Assembly (NCBI RefSeq): GCF_008124765.1
Contig: NZ_VNHS01000001.1
Span: 930,001-994,000, forward strand
DNA length: 64,000 nt
Reading direction: 5' to 3'
Source: Paenibacillus methanolicus
GTDB taxonomy: Bacteria > Bacillota > Bacilli > Paenibacillales > Paenibacillaceae
This document shows, piece after piece, positions 43,641 to 53,360 of this stretch. The translations under genes were made by a program, and so were the position numbers. Below the pieces are notes generated by a model that was given only the letters and a program-made list of their open reading frames with translations, did no database searches and was not told the DNA's origin. Numbering within the stretch: position 1 is the first letter of the stretch; every line of letters begins with the position of its first letter.

Positions 43641-44783
43641 ATGACGCAGTCGCAAGGCACCGTTCAGCCGCTGCATCCCGCGCTCGCCGGGCTCGAGACG
43701 CCATGCATCGTAATCGACGCGGCCGTTATGGAAGCCAATATCGCGCAGACCGCGCAATTGGCCAGACAAGCGGGCGTGAAGCTGCGCCCCCATGCGAAGA
43801 CGCATAAGATGCCGCTCATCGCCAAGATGCAAATCGAGGCGGGCGCGCACGGCATTACCGTCGCGAAGGTATCGGAGGCGGAAATCATGGCGGACGGCGG
43901 CATCGACGATATTTTCATCGCGTACCCGCTTATCGCCGAATCCAAGATTCGCCGCGCGATCCTATTAAGCAAGCGAATCGCGAACCTGATCGTCGGCGTC
44001 GACAGCGAGGAAGGCGCCCGCGTCCTCTCCCGGGTCGCGATTAGCGAAGGACATCCGCTTCAGGTTCGTCTGGAGATCGATACGGGCCTTCGGCGGACCG
44101 GTGCACCTTACGAAGGAGCGCTGGAGCTTGCCCGACTCGTTCACGGCTTGGAAGGACTCCGTTTGACGGGCATCTATACCTTCCGCGGCGCGCTGTTGGA
44201 CGGCCAACCGACGAAGGATATCGAGGCTGCTGGCAAGGCGGAAGGTGCGATGATGGTCGAGCTTGCCGAGCGTATTAGGGAAGCTGGCATTCCCTTACAG
44301 GACGTTAGCGTAGGCTCCTCGCCTACCGGCACATACGCGGCGACCGTGCCGGGCGTCACCGAGATTCGTCCGGGTACATATGTGTTTCAAGATCGCACGC
44401 TGGTCGAGTTCGGCACGTGCGCGATCGACCAATGCGCGGCTTATGTCTTGGCGACCGTCGTCACGAGCAGACCCGAAGAAGGTCATGCGGTCATCGACGG
44501 CGGCAGCAAGACGTTCGCGACGGACGTGCAGCCGAATACGAACCCGCTTCAGCTTCGAGGCTTCGGCCACGTGCTCGAGGCGCCTGGCGCGCTGCTCGAA
44601 CGGCTGTCCGAAGAGCATGGCATGCTCCGAACAACGCCGGGCACATCCCTTGCGCCCGGCGATCGCGTGCGCGTGATCCCCAATCATATATGCAGCACGA
44701 TCAACTTGCATAACAAAGTCTATCTGCTCGAAGAAGACCGCGTTCGCCAGCTCGACGTCGCCGCTCGCGGCATGCTCGAGTAG
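43641..44783 (+). CDS. D-threonine aldolase/D-serine dehydratase-like PLP enzyme
   Basis: A 380-residue fold-type III PLP enzyme (alanine racemase-like barrel) with a C-terminal D-Ser-dehydratase-like domain. LRPHAKTHKMP (about residues 43-53) carries the PLP-binding Lys, and VIDGGSKTFATD and IPNHICSTINLHNKVY (about 335-355) supply the His/Cys pair that binds a divalent metal in DTA and DSD1. It should cleave or dehydrate D-beta-hydroxy amino acids such as D-threonine or D-serine. GAGGAGG precedes the ATG, 2 nt after the regulator's stop. Confidence 0.92.
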   Translation: MTQSQGTVQPLHPALAGLETPCIVIDAAVMEANIAQTAQLARQAGVKLRPHAKTHKMPLIAKMQIEAGAHGITVAKVSEAEIMADGGIDDIFIAYPLIAESKIRRAILLSKRIANLIVGVDSEEGARVLSRVAISEGHPLQVRLEIDTGLRRTGAPYEGALELARLVHGLEGLRLTGIYTFRGALLDGQPTKDIEAAGKAEGAMMVELAERIREAGIPLQDVSVGSSPTGTYAATVPGVTEIRPGTYVFQDRTLVEFGTCAIDQCAAYVLATVVTSRPEEGHAVIDGGSKTFATDVQPNTNPLQLRGFGHVLEAPGALLERLSEEHGMLRTTPGTSLAPGDRVRVIPNHICSTINLHNKVYLLEEDRVRQLDVAARGMLE

Positions 44784-44809
44784 CCGGCCGCGCGAACAGG
44801 AGGAAGCCC

Positions 44810-46420
44810 ATGCTGGATCTAGTACTTAAGAATGGCAAAATCGTCGACGGTACCGGCAATCCTTGGTATGTCGGCGATATCGGAATCAAGAACGGCGAAA
44901 TCGCCGCCGTCGGTTATGTAGACCAGGAAGCCGACCAGACGATCGACGTCGGCAGACAGGTCGTCTCCCCTGGTTTCATCGACGGGCATTGCCATTCCGA
45001 TCTGCTCGTCTTGGATCAGCCGACCAGCGACTTCAAGCTGCTGCAAGGCGTCACGACCGAGGTCGTAGGCAACTGCGGCCTGGCGCCAGCCCCTTTCCTG
45101 CCGGCGACTGCGGATGCGCTGCGGCAATACGTGCAGCCCGTCCTCGGCAGTACGCCTTGGGCATGGAACTGGCAGTCGATCGAGGGTTACATCGAGACGC
45201 TCGTCCGCAACTCCGCCTCGGAGAACGTCGCGACCTACGTCGCGCATGGCGCGCTGCGTATCGCGGTCATGGGCTTCGAGAATCGGCCGGCGACAGCCGG
45301 CGAGCTCGCCCGGATGAAGTCGCTGCTGGAGGAAGGCATGCGCGCGGGCGCGATCGGATTGTCCATCGGCCTGCTGTATGCGCCTGGTAGCTATACGAGC
45401 CAAGAGGAACTGGCCGAATTGTGCAGCGTGCTGCCCAAGTACGACGGCCTGCTGTCCACCCATATTCGCGGCGAAGGCAACAGTTTGATCGCCTCGGTTA
45501 AGGAAGTCATCTGGATCGCGGAACGCGCCGGCATCTCGCTTCATATTAGCCATCTGAAAGCCGCCGGACGCATCAATTGGGGTCAGACGATGACCGCGCT
45601 CGAGCTCATTGAATCCGCCCGCGCGCGCGGCATGGATGTCACCTGCGACGTGTACCCGTACACCGCGGGCTCCACGTCCATGACGACGATCCTGCCCCCT
45701 TGGGTGCTCGAAGGCGGCATTCAAGCCACGTTGACCCGTCTCGCCAATCCGCAGCTACGCGAGCAGATCAAGAGCGAGCTGCGCGAGGAACAGACGACCT
45801 GGGACAACCTCGTCTGCTCGACGGGCTGGCAGAGCGTCTTCGTATCGGCGGTGAACACGTCCGGCAATAAGTCGCTGGAAGGCAAACATGTTGCCCAAGT
45901 TGCGGCAGAACGCGGCGGCATCGATCCCGAGGACGTCATGATGGATCTGCTGCTGGAAGAGAGCGGTCAAGTGTCGATCGTCTACTTCCACATGTCCGAC
46001 GACGACGTGCGCGAAGTCATCCGTTACGATCGTTCGCTGATTGCCTCCGACAGCTTGGGCTGCGTGACCGGCAAGCCTCATCCTCGTTCTTACGGCACAT
46101 TCCCGCGGCTGTTCGCCAAGTACGTCCGCGACGACCGGGTACTCTCGCTGGAGCAGGCCGTCCGCAAAGTGACGTCGTTCCCGGTTCAGCGCTTCAAACT
46201 GGGCAAACGCGGATTGCTCGTCCCCGGCCACAAAGCCGACATTACCGTCTTCGATCCGGAGGCGTTCCGGGACACGGCCACGTTCGAGCAGCCGATTCAG
46301 ACGCCGGTCGGATTGACTCATGTTATCGTAGGCGGCGCAATGACCGTGCGCGGCGGCCGGCATACCGGCGCGCTGGCCGGGTCGTTCCTACACGCTTGTT
46401 CGTGCAAAACTCATCATTAA
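44810..46420 (+). CDS. N-acyl-D-amino-acid deacylase (D-aminoacylase)
   Basis: A 536-residue amidohydrolase of the D-aminoacylase family. DGHCHSDLL (about residues 63-71) gives the HxH metal pair, and GNCGLAPAPF (about 88-97) carries the Cys found in D-aminoacylases. HISHLKAAG (about 244-252) adds a His and the Lys-containing loop, with SDSLGCVTGKPHPR (about 406-419) near the C-terminus. It frees D-amino acids from N-acyl-D-amino acids, for example from peptidoglycan or antibiotic turnover. AGGAGG precedes the ATG, 26 nt after the PLP-enzyme gene. Confidence 0.93.
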   Translation: MLDLVLKNGKIVDGTGNPWYVGDIGIKNGEIAAVGYVDQEADQTIDVGRQVVSPGFIDGHCHSDLLVLDQPTSDFKLLQGVTTEVVGNCGLAPAPFLPATADALRQYVQPVLGSTPWAWNWQSIEGYIETLVRNSASENVATYVAHGALRIAVMGFENRPATAGELARMKSLLEEGMRAGAIGLSIGLLYAPGSYTSQEELAELCSVLPKYDGLLSTHIRGEGNSLIASVKEVIWIAERAGISLHISHLKAAGRINWGQTMTALELIESARARGMDVTCDVYPYTAGSTSMTTILPPWVLEGGIQATLTRLANPQLREQIKSELREEQTTWDNLVCSTGWQSVFVSAVNTSGNKSLEGKHVAQVAAERGGIDPEDVMMDLLLEESGQVSIVYFHMSDDDVREVIRYDRSLIASDSLGCVTGKPHPRSYGTFPRLFAKYVRDDRVLSLEQAVRKVTSFPVQRFKLGKRGLLVPGHKADITVFDPEAFRDTATFEQPIQTPVGLTHVIVGGAMTVRGGRHTGALAGSFLHACSCKTHH

Positions 46421-46482
46421 ATTCTCGCACGCATTCCGTCTTACCCCAAATCCAATCCGAACGATAAAGGAGCGAATTATTC

Positions 46483-46950
46483 ATGGCACGCATTGAACAA
46501 ATTCTCGAAGAAAAAGGCATTCAATTGGAGAAAGTCCCTACCCCGGTCGCGCAATATGTACCGGCGAAGACGGTCAATAACCTTGTCTACACATCCGGCA
46601 ACGACTGCCGTATTAACGGCGTACTCAAGTATACCGGCAAGGTCGGCAAAGACCTGACGGTAGAGCAAGGCTACGATGCGGCCAGACAAGTTATGATTAA
46701 CCTTATCTCCGTCCTGAAGGAGCATCTCGGCGATCTCGACCGCGTCAAGCAAGTGGTCAAAATGCTGGCCTTCGTCAACTCCGCCGACGGCTTCACGCAC
46801 CAACCGTACGTCATTAACGGCGCATCCGACTTGCTCGTCGAGATCTTCGGCGAGAAAGGCCGTCATGCCCGCTCCGCGATCTCCGCGAACGAGCTGCCGT
46901 TCGATACGCCGGTAGAGATCGAACTGATCGTCGAAATCGAGTCCGAATAA
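46483..46950 (+). CDS. RidA family protein (enamine/imine deaminase-like)
   Basis: A 155-residue RidA/YjgF-type protein, close to the carboxyl-extended subgroup. The C-terminal segment HARSAISANELPFDTPVEIE contains the conserved Arg (about residue 128) that binds the carboxylate of 2-imino acids. It would hydrolyse reactive enamine/imine intermediates released by PLP enzymes such as the D-Thr/D-Ser lyase encoded two genes upstream, which makes functional sense. AAGGAG lies upstream of the ATG. It is the last gene of the operon and a terminator follows. Confidence 0.92.
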   Translation: MARIEQILEEKGIQLEKVPTPVAQYVPAKTVNNLVYTSGNDCRINGVLKYTGKVGKDLTVEQGYDAARQVMINLISVLKEHLGDLDRVKQVVKMLAFVNSADGFTHQPYVINGASDLLVEIFGEKGRHARSAISANELPFDTPVEIELIVEIESE

Positions 46951-46976
46951 GCGCACCGCCATGCGATGGTACAACA

Positions 46977-47010
46977 AAGGCGCATCAGCCCCGAGCTGAT
47001 GCGCCTTTTC
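46977..47010 (+). terminator. terminator of the D-amino-acid operon
   Basis: AAGGCGCATCAGC (46977-46989) pairs with GCTGATGCGCCTT (46995-47007), then TT. It is a perfect 13-bp stem with a 5-nt loop, between convergent units. Confidence 0.92.
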
Positions 47011-47044
47011 TCTTCCTCATTAATTCGCATGCCGCAAGTCGCCG

Positions 47045-48811
47045 TTACATCGCCGCTTGCTCGACCGCCGCTTCCGCCGGAATACGGATGACGACCGCGG
47101 TGCCGAACCCGGGTTTGCTGACGATTTTCACGCCATACTGGCCGCCGAAATGCAGCCGGATTCGCTGATGCACGTTACGAACTCCATAACCGACGTTCAA
47201 GCTTTCCGCCGGGTCGAACAGCTGACGAATCGTTTCCGCCGACATGCCGACGCCGTCGTCGATGATCTTGAACACGACCGTCCCTTCTTCCAACTTGCCG
47301 ACGATGCGAAGATTGATATGGTCGCCATATAACCCATGTTCCAGCACATTCTCCACGAACGGCTGCAGAATCAATTTGATCGTCAAGAAATCGTGGATAG
47401 CCGGGTCGATATCGTAATAGACCATCATGCCGTCGCCGAACTTCGTCTTCTGGATGTTCACATAGGCTTCGACTTGCTCGATCTCGTTGCGGATCGGGAT
47501 GATCGTTCGTCCTTCATTCAGCGACAGCCGATAGAACTTCGCCAAATCCAACACCATCCGGTGCAGCTTGTCGACTTCGCCGAACCGAGCCAGCCGGCTG
47601 ATCGACGATAGCGTGTTATACAGAAAATGCGGGTTGATTTGCGCTTGCAGCGACTCTAGCTCCGCCTCTTTCTTCTGAATGTTCGTCATGTAGACTTCGC
47701 GGATAAGCGAGCCGATGTTCTGTCCCATGTCGTTGAGGGCAATCGAGATTCGGGTGAACTCGTCTCTTCCTTTGAAATGAATCCGTTTGGAGAAATCCCC
47801 TTCCTGGAACGAATCGAGCACGTGCACGATCTTCGAGACCTTGCGCGCGAAGTAGCGGGAAATAAACAAACCTACCGCGGCGAAGACGATGCTCGCGATA
47901 AAACAAGCGGCGACCGTCCACATCCGAATCGTTTGGGCGGCTGACTCGGTAATATCCGAAGGAATGAGAGCGACGATGCGCCAATTGAGCGGCTCTACTT
48001 TCTCTTCGATAATAATATGCCCCGCCTTCCGCGCCACGCTGAGCGTTTGACCGGAGGAGCGATCGATCGGTCCCGATGCGGAGATGAGGCGATCCGATTC
48101 ATCGAGCAAGTAGATCATCGAGCCTTCCCCGATTTTGCTAGAATCGACGCTCTCGAATAAGTCTTCCAGCCGGATCCGTATCCGCATGAAGCCGATCTCG
48201 TCGACCTTGAATAGCTTCGAGGCGTCGACGATCCGGCGCAGCAGCGAAATATGACCGAACGTCTTATCCTCATCGATCTGGGCCCATTGCTGCGTCTGGC
48301 CGTAATGCTCCTCCGGAAACGACGTATACCACGGTTTGCTTAAAATACGTTCCGTATGGAATATATCGAACGCGCTGTTGCCCCCATCGAGCGGATCGGT
48401 AAGCTGCCGATTATACACCTCGTGAATTTCTTCGTTGTCGAGATAGACGGAAATCCATATGTTGCTGTTGACCGCTTCCAGCAGCGTTTGAAGCCGCGGG
48501 ATCAAATATTTGCTCGTCGTGAAGTAGCTAACCCAACCCGCTTCGTTGTTGCGCAAATATTCGGTTAACGTCGTATCATAGTAAATCAGCTCCGATACGC
48601 GCACGATGTCCTGCATCCGATAGCTGATATTGTCCTTCATTTGCTTCAGCGTGCCGATGCTCGACTCCTTCGTCCGCTCCTCGATCGATCGGACGAGAAT
48701 CGCGTTCGCTACATAACCGGCCAGCAGAACGGGGATCATGATGAACACGCAATAGGTGATCATCAATTTATGGCCAAAAGGCAAATAACGCTTGTAAGAA
48801 TCCGACTTCAT
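47045..48811 (-). CDS. YesM-type sensor histidine kinase
   Basis: About 588 residues. An N-terminal membrane helix (LMITYCVFIMIPVLLAGYVA, about 13-32), a large extracytoplasmic dCache-like sensor, and a second helix near residue 290 precede HAMP. The His_kinase domain has QAQINPHFLYNTLSS and the HATPase FVENVLEHG. It senses an extracellular sugar-related signal and phosphorylates the YesN-type regulator encoded just upstream. The start is uncertain: MKSDSY at 48811 has GGGGAG only 2 nt away, and an ATG at 48826 has no ribosome site. Gene order is regulator first, then kinase. Confidence 0.92.
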   Translation of the reverse strand: MKSDSYKRYLPFGHKLMITYCVFIMIPVLLAGYVANAILVRSIEERTKESSIGTLKQMKDNISYRMQDIVRVSELIYYDTTLTEYLRNNEAGWVSYFTTSKYLIPRLQTLLEAVNSNIWISVYLDNEEIHEVYNRQLTDPLDGGNSAFDIFHTERILSKPWYTSFPEEHYGQTQQWAQIDEDKTFGHISLLRRIVDASKLFKVDEIGFMRIRIRLEDLFESVDSSKIGEGSMIYLLDESDRLISASGPIDRSSGQTLSVARKAGHIIIEEKVEPLNWRIVALIPSDITESAAQTIRMWTVAACFIASIVFAAVGLFISRYFARKVSKIVHVLDSFQEGDFSKRIHFKGRDEFTRISIALNDMGQNIGSLIREVYMTNIQKKEAELESLQAQINPHFLYNTLSSISRLARFGEVDKLHRMVLDLAKFYRLSLNEGRTIIPIRNEIEQVEAYVNIQKTKFGDGMMVYYDIDPAIHDFLTIKLILQPFVENVLEHGLYGDHINLRIVGKLEEGTVVFKIIDDGVGMSAETIRQLFDPAESLNVGYGVRNVHQRIRLHFGGQYGVKIVSKPGFGTAVVIRIPAEAAVEQAAM

Positions 48812-48833
48812 AGCTCCCCGTCCCATGAGCAAG

Positions 48834-50387
48834 TTATTTTCTGCGGTACTCGAGCGGCGTCTTGCCATAGGTCTCTTTGAACTGCCTGCTGAAGTATGGC
48901 AAGTAACGGTAACCCACCTGATCCGCGATTTCGTAAATTTTCAAATTCGTGTTCTTCAGCAGCTCGCACGCGCGCTCCATCCGCAGCATGATGAGGTATT
49001 CGCTGAAGTTTTTGCCGGTTTCTTCTTTGAAGAGCAAACCGAGATAATTCGGCGAGAACGAGAACTGTTCGGCAACGTCGCGCAGCGTGATATTATCTTG
49101 AATCCGGTCCCGTATGAACGAGATGATCTCCGAGATCAGCTTCCAGTTCTTCTTCTGGCGCTTGGAATTGAGCAGCTCCGAGATCTGGTACAGCCGCTGG
49201 CGCAGCCACAAATGGATATCGTCGATCGTCTCCAGCTGCAAAATAATGTCCAAGCTGCGCATATCCATGTTCAACAGTTCGAATAAATCCTCGTTCACGG
49301 TGTGTAGGTAATCATCCAGCTTCAGCAGCAGATAGAAGGCATAGTTGCGTACCGTGAATTTCGATTTGGCGTTCTTGGCGGTTTGGAAGAGCGCGTCCAG
49401 CTCATCGTGGATACGCACGAGCTCATAGCTGGAAAGGGCTTTGAACAGCGCATCCATTCGGACATCGAATCGCTTAATATCCTCCATCTCGGACTTCGGC
49501 ACGTCCTCGAATTCAATCAGCTTGCCCTTGCCGCGGAACATCTTCAGCTCCACCGCTTCCAGCGCTTGGCGATACGAGCGTTCGATATCATTCACTTCGC
49601 TGCAATTCCCGCCTATTCCTGCCGTCACCGTCGTGCCGAACTCGCTTTTGACCTGGTCCACGAGTCGCTCGATAACCGCGTGTCCGGTATGGGGCTGAAG
49701 AAGAAGCGCGACCCGATTCTTATCCACTTTGCAGCCGTGCGCGATGCCTGCCTCCCGGCTCCAGGCGAGCAAGCCGTCCAGCCAAGTGCTCGATTTCCCC
49801 CGGCTCTCTTCCGTCTTGCCTTCCATCTTGAACAGATCGTCGATTTCCAAGACGCATACGCGTCCCGGCCATGCGAATTGCTTGAAATTATATTCGCGGC
49901 GCAGCACGTCGATCGTGGATTCCGTATAGCTCCCTTCGAACAGCTGCAGCATATATTCGTTTTTGACGACGGGAATCATCTGCGAATACTCCGCCTGGCG
50001 CTTGCGTTCCATATCGAGCAGATCCCGCGCTTTGATGAGCGAATCGATCAATTCCTGGTCGTCCATCGGCTTGAGCACATACCCGCAGGCGTTGAGTGAC
50101 AAAGCTTGTTTGGCATAATGGAAATCTTGATAACCGCTGACGAAGATGACTTTCAGGTCTTTCTTCTCGTTCAGGGCTAATTCTGCGAGCTCCAGTCCGG
50201 ACATATGCGGCATACGTACATCGGTGACCAGAATATCGATCTTCTCGGAAGTGAGCACGGTACGGGCATTAAAGCCGTTGGTCACGGCATCAACCACTTC
50301 CATCCCAAGGTCTTGCCACGGAATGAATGTCCGCATGCCTTCCAAATCCAATCTCTCGTCGTCGGCCAGCAATACTTTATAGGACAT
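48834..50387 (-). CDS. YesN-type response regulator with AraC DNA-binding domain
   Basis: A 517-residue regulator. The receiver starts SYKVLLADDERLDLEG, with the phospho-acceptor in DILVTDVRMPHMSG (Asp about 54) and Lys in YVLKPMDD. A long middle region (about 140-400) precedes the AraC-type HTH at the C-terminus (FSFSPNYLGLLFKEETGKNF, then YFSRQFKETYGKTPLEYRRK). GGGAGTG precedes the chosen ATG; upstream in-frame codons run into the leader. It most likely activates the neighbouring ABC importer or polysaccharide genes. Confidence 0.93.
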   Translation of the reverse strand: MSYKVLLADDERLDLEGMRTFIPWQDLGMEVVDAVTNGFNARTVLTSEKIDILVTDVRMPHMSGLELAELALNEKKDLKVIFVSGYQDFHYAKQALSLNACGYVLKPMDDQELIDSLIKARDLLDMERKRQAEYSQMIPVVKNEYMLQLFEGSYTESTIDVLRREYNFKQFAWPGRVCVLEIDDLFKMEGKTEESRGKSSTWLDGLLAWSREAGIAHGCKVDKNRVALLLQPHTGHAVIERLVDQVKSEFGTTVTAGIGGNCSEVNDIERSYRQALEAVELKMFRGKGKLIEFEDVPKSEMEDIKRFDVRMDALFKALSSYELVRIHDELDALFQTAKNAKSKFTVRNYAFYLLLKLDDYLHTVNEDLFELLNMDMRSLDIILQLETIDDIHLWLRQRLYQISELLNSKRQKKNWKLISEIISFIRDRIQDNITLRDVAEQFSFSPNYLGLLFKEETGKNFSEYLIMLRMERACELLKNTNLKIYEIADQVGYRYLPYFSRQFKETYGKTPLEYRRK

Positions 50388-50578
50388 GTTCACCACTCCC
50401 TGATGAGAAAATGTTGAGGGTACAAGCTGTATACCGTTGAAATATGCACCTTCCAAAGGCACCCTCATGCAAGCGGATTCGCTTACGGTCTGATAAGCCA
50501 AATTTCCCATAAAAATGGGACGGGCGCAAGGCGAAAATCCTCTGATTCCCTTACAAATGCCTAGCAAAGCACGACATT

Positions 50579-50615
50579 AAAAAGCGAGGATACGCTGTTT
50601 ACAGCTTATCCTCGC
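50579..50615 (-). terminator. terminator of the ABC importer operon
   Basis: GCGAGGATACGCTG (50584-50597) pairs with CAGCTTATCCTCGC (50602-50615) with one mismatch and a 4-nt loop, followed on the minus strand by five T. It separates the solute-binding-protein gene from the YesN/YesM unit, which must then have its own promoter in 50388-50578. Confidence 0.92.
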
Positions 50616-50654
50616 CTACTTTAATGAATGAATGCGATTGCCGTTCGATGCTGC

Positions 50655-52370
50655 CTAGTTGCCGTTCATGATCGCTTTGTTATCCTGCCATTTTTTCGTG
50701 TAGGAATCCAGTACGATTTGGAAATCGACGTCCATGGAGTCTTTGTGCGCTTTATCCAGGATTTTCAACACTTCGTCGTCGGATTTGGCGAACAACGCTT
50801 CCGCGCGCGCTTTAAGCCAGATGTCTTTCACGCGTTGGTAGGCGATGCCTTCGTCCGTGTCCGGAATCGGGAAGAGATTAACGAATTCGGTTGCGTCGCC
50901 TTGGGATTTCCACGTGACTTTGTACTGCCAGTTCGTGGACCAGTTGCGTTTCTCTTCCGGCAGCGTCGCTTCGTATTTCGATTTCACGCCGTCCATGTAG
51001 ACCGTGTTGCCGACCCAGATCGTGTTCGCGCTCACGGCTTGGATCTCCGTCAGACCTTTCGGGTCGTTCGCGTAGCGATCCGTGAATTTCGGCGTCAGGT
51101 TATCCGACTCGAAACCATCCCAGAAGCCGTCGGCTCCCGGAGGACCCCAGAACAGGACAGCCGTACCTTCAGGACCGGTCATCCAGTCGAGCAGGGCGAA
51201 TACCGCTTCAGGATTTTTCGCGCTCGTCGTGATCGCCGCAACGTTCCAACCCAGCATGTTGTACGTGCCTGGGAAAGTTTTCGTCACGTCATTGCCTGGC
51301 TTGACGATCGGATCGATGAAGAAGTAGCCGTCTTCCGGATCTTTCGAGCTCAGGGCAATGTCGGCTTCAGCCGCAAGTTTCATCGGGTCGGAGCTTGCAT
51401 ATACCGCAGCGCGGCCGCTAAGTAATTTCTCCTTGACTTGGTCTTCCGTTTGTGTCATGGCGTCTTGCGTCATCAGCTTCTCGCGCATCAGCTTCGCGGA
51501 GAACACCGAGGAATCGCGGAAGCCTGGATCCGTGTAGATCGATTCGAACTTATCGCCGTTCGGTACCGCGAAGTAACGCGTGAAGCTCAGGTTGTTCTCC
51601 TTGAACGCGGAGAACAGCTGGTCGATGCCGTGTCCGTCCTTCGCCAGACCCGTCTCGAACGGAATCGCGTCCGGAAATTTCTCTTTGACGGCTTTCAGGT
51701 AGTTATACAGATCGTCCGTCGTCTTCAGTTCAGGCGATCCGAGCGCTTTGTACATTTTCTTGTTGACGATGTAGCCGGCGTTGCCGTTCGGCTGGTTCGT
51801 ATAATAGTTCGGAAGCGTATAAATTTTGCCGTCCGGCGCCGTCAACAACTTGCGCACTTTCGGGTCCATCCACTTCTTGAAGTTCGGGTACTTGTCGATA
51901 TACTCGTCAAGCGGCACGAGCAAGCCGGATTCGCGAAGACGGTTCATGTTGTCGTCGCGCTCGCCCCAGATGATGTCCGGCAGCTGGTTGCCCGCGATCA
52001 TCGTTTGCAGCTTCTGCGCGTTGTTGCCACCGGAGGAAATGCCTGTGATGTTGACTTTGAAGTTGTCTTGTATCCACTTCGTCGACGGATCGGCACCCCA
52101 TTGCGGCATCGTGTACCAGCCGTAGTTGCCGTAGAACGTCAGATCAAGCGGCTCGCTGCCAAGCTTAAACAGATTGCTCTCTGGCTCTGTTCCTTCGTTG
52201 GAAGGCGTTGCAGCTTCATTGGACGGTTTCTCATTCGCCGGCGTATTGCCGTTGGTGGCTGCTTCTCCCCCGTTGTTGCCTCCATTGCTGCTACAGCCGA
52301 CAACGAACGACAGCGACAACAGAACAGTTGCGGCGTTAAGCGCAATCTTTCTCTTGTTCTTCACAAGCAC
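50655..52370 (-). CDS. extracellular sugar-binding lipoprotein of an ABC importer
   Basis: A 571-residue solute-binding protein. The signal peptide ends in a lipobox (SFVVGCSSNGG; Cys about residue 26), followed by a long Asn/Glu/Thr-rich linker to about residue 65. The LplA/YtcQ-like fold follows (WIQDNFKVNITGISSGG, then PDIIWGERDDNMNRLRESGL). It delivers an oligosaccharide to the permeases encoded upstream. No ATPase gene is present, as is usual for these systems, which borrow MsmX-type ATPases. It is the last gene of the three-gene operon. Confidence 0.93.
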   Translation of the reverse strand: MLVKNKRKIALNAATVLLSLSFVVGCSSNGGNNGGEAATNGNTPANEKPSNEAATPSNEGTEPESNLFKLGSEPLDLTFYGNYGWYTMPQWGADPSTKWIQDNFKVNITGISSGGNNAQKLQTMIAGNQLPDIIWGERDDNMNRLRESGLLVPLDEYIDKYPNFKKWMDPKVRKLLTAPDGKIYTLPNYYTNQPNGNAGYIVNKKMYKALGSPELKTTDDLYNYLKAVKEKFPDAIPFETGLAKDGHGIDQLFSAFKENNLSFTRYFAVPNGDKFESIYTDPGFRDSSVFSAKLMREKLMTQDAMTQTEDQVKEKLLSGRAAVYASSDPMKLAAEADIALSSKDPEDGYFFIDPIVKPGNDVTKTFPGTYNMLGWNVAAITTSAKNPEAVFALLDWMTGPEGTAVLFWGPPGADGFWDGFESDNLTPKFTDRYANDPKGLTEIQAVSANTIWVGNTVYMDGVKSKYEATLPEEKRNWSTNWQYKVTWKSQGDATEFVNLFPIPDTDEGIAYQRVKDIWLKARAEALFAKSDDEVLKILDKAHKDSMDVDFQIVLDSYTKKWQDNKAIMNGN

Positions 52371-52433
52371 TTACCCCTCTCATCATATTAATCTATGTTT
52401 AAAGCCTTTCGGCTCTAAACGCAAGCGGGAAAA

Positions 52434-53330
52434 CTACTCTTTGAGCGATCCGACCAGAACGCCTTTTACGAAGTAGCGTTGGAGGAACGGATACACGGCC
52501 ACGATTGGCAGCGTGGCGACCATCATCGTCGCCATGGACAACGACTTGGACGTAATCGTCTTCGCGTTGTTCAAGCGAGATAAGGCGCTGGCATCCAGAT
52601 TCGCCATTTGATCCGACGCGATGTTCGAGAACAGAATTTGGCGAAGCAGCGTCTGAATCGGATACAGCTTCTCGTTCATGATGTAGATGCTCGCCACGAA
52701 CCATTCGTTCCAATGCGCGATCGCCGTGAACAGCGACAGCGTGGCCAGTACCGGTCCCGACAGCGGGAAAATGATGCGGAAGAACGTGCCCCAGTTGCCC
52801 GCGCCGTCGATTTTCGCGGATTCTTCCAAGCCTTGCGGCAGTTCTTTGAAGAAGGTACGGAATATGATCATGTTCCACACGCTGATCAACGACGGGATGA
52901 TGAATACCCAGAACGAGTCGAACAGGTGCAGTTTACGGATCAACAAGTAAGTCGGGATCAAGCCGCCGCCGAAGTACATCGTAATGATGCACATGACCAT
53001 GTAATATTTGCGGCCGATCAGCTCGCGCTTCGTCATCCCGTAAGCAAAGATCGCGGTGGCCAGAATGGAAGCAACCGTGCCGACGATCGTACGCATGATG
53101 GTGACGCCGAACGCGTTGATTAATTTTTCTTCGCGGAATACGATTTCATAGTTATCCCACGTGAACACGCGCGGCCAGAACGTTACCCCGCCTTTGCTCG
53201 TATCCATCCCTTCATTGAGCGAGATGATCAACGAATTCCAGAATGGATAAAATGTGGTGAAGGCCAGTACCGTCAAGAAGACGTAGATAAATGCGACCAT
53301 CACTCTGTCTCCAACGCTAGAACGAATCAA
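52434..53330 (-). CDS. carbohydrate ABC transporter permease (LplC/YtcP-type)
   Basis: A 298-residue inner-membrane permease with six predicted helices. The EAA loop that docks to the ATPase reads EESAKIDGAGNWGTFFRIIF (about residues 190-209). It starts MIRSSVGDRVMVAFIYVFLT and ends PFLQRYFVKGVLVGSLKE, a typical end for this subfamily. It forms a heterodimer with the LplB-type permease encoded 30 nt upstream. Confidence 0.95.
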   Translation of the reverse strand: MIRSSVGDRVMVAFIYVFLTVLAFTTFYPFWNSLIISLNEGMDTSKGGVTFWPRVFTWDNYEIVFREEKLINAFGVTIMRTIVGTVASILATAIFAYGMTKRELIGRKYYMVMCIITMYFGGGLIPTYLLIRKLHLFDSFWVFIIPSLISVWNMIIFRTFFKELPQGLEESAKIDGAGNWGTFFRIIFPLSGPVLATLSLFTAIAHWNEWFVASIYIMNEKLYPIQTLLRQILFSNIASDQMANLDASALSRLNNAKTITSKSLSMATMMVATLPIVAVYPFLQRYFVKGVLVGSLKE

Positions 53331-53360
53331 TGGAATGCACCCCTAATCGTGAGTCGATTT

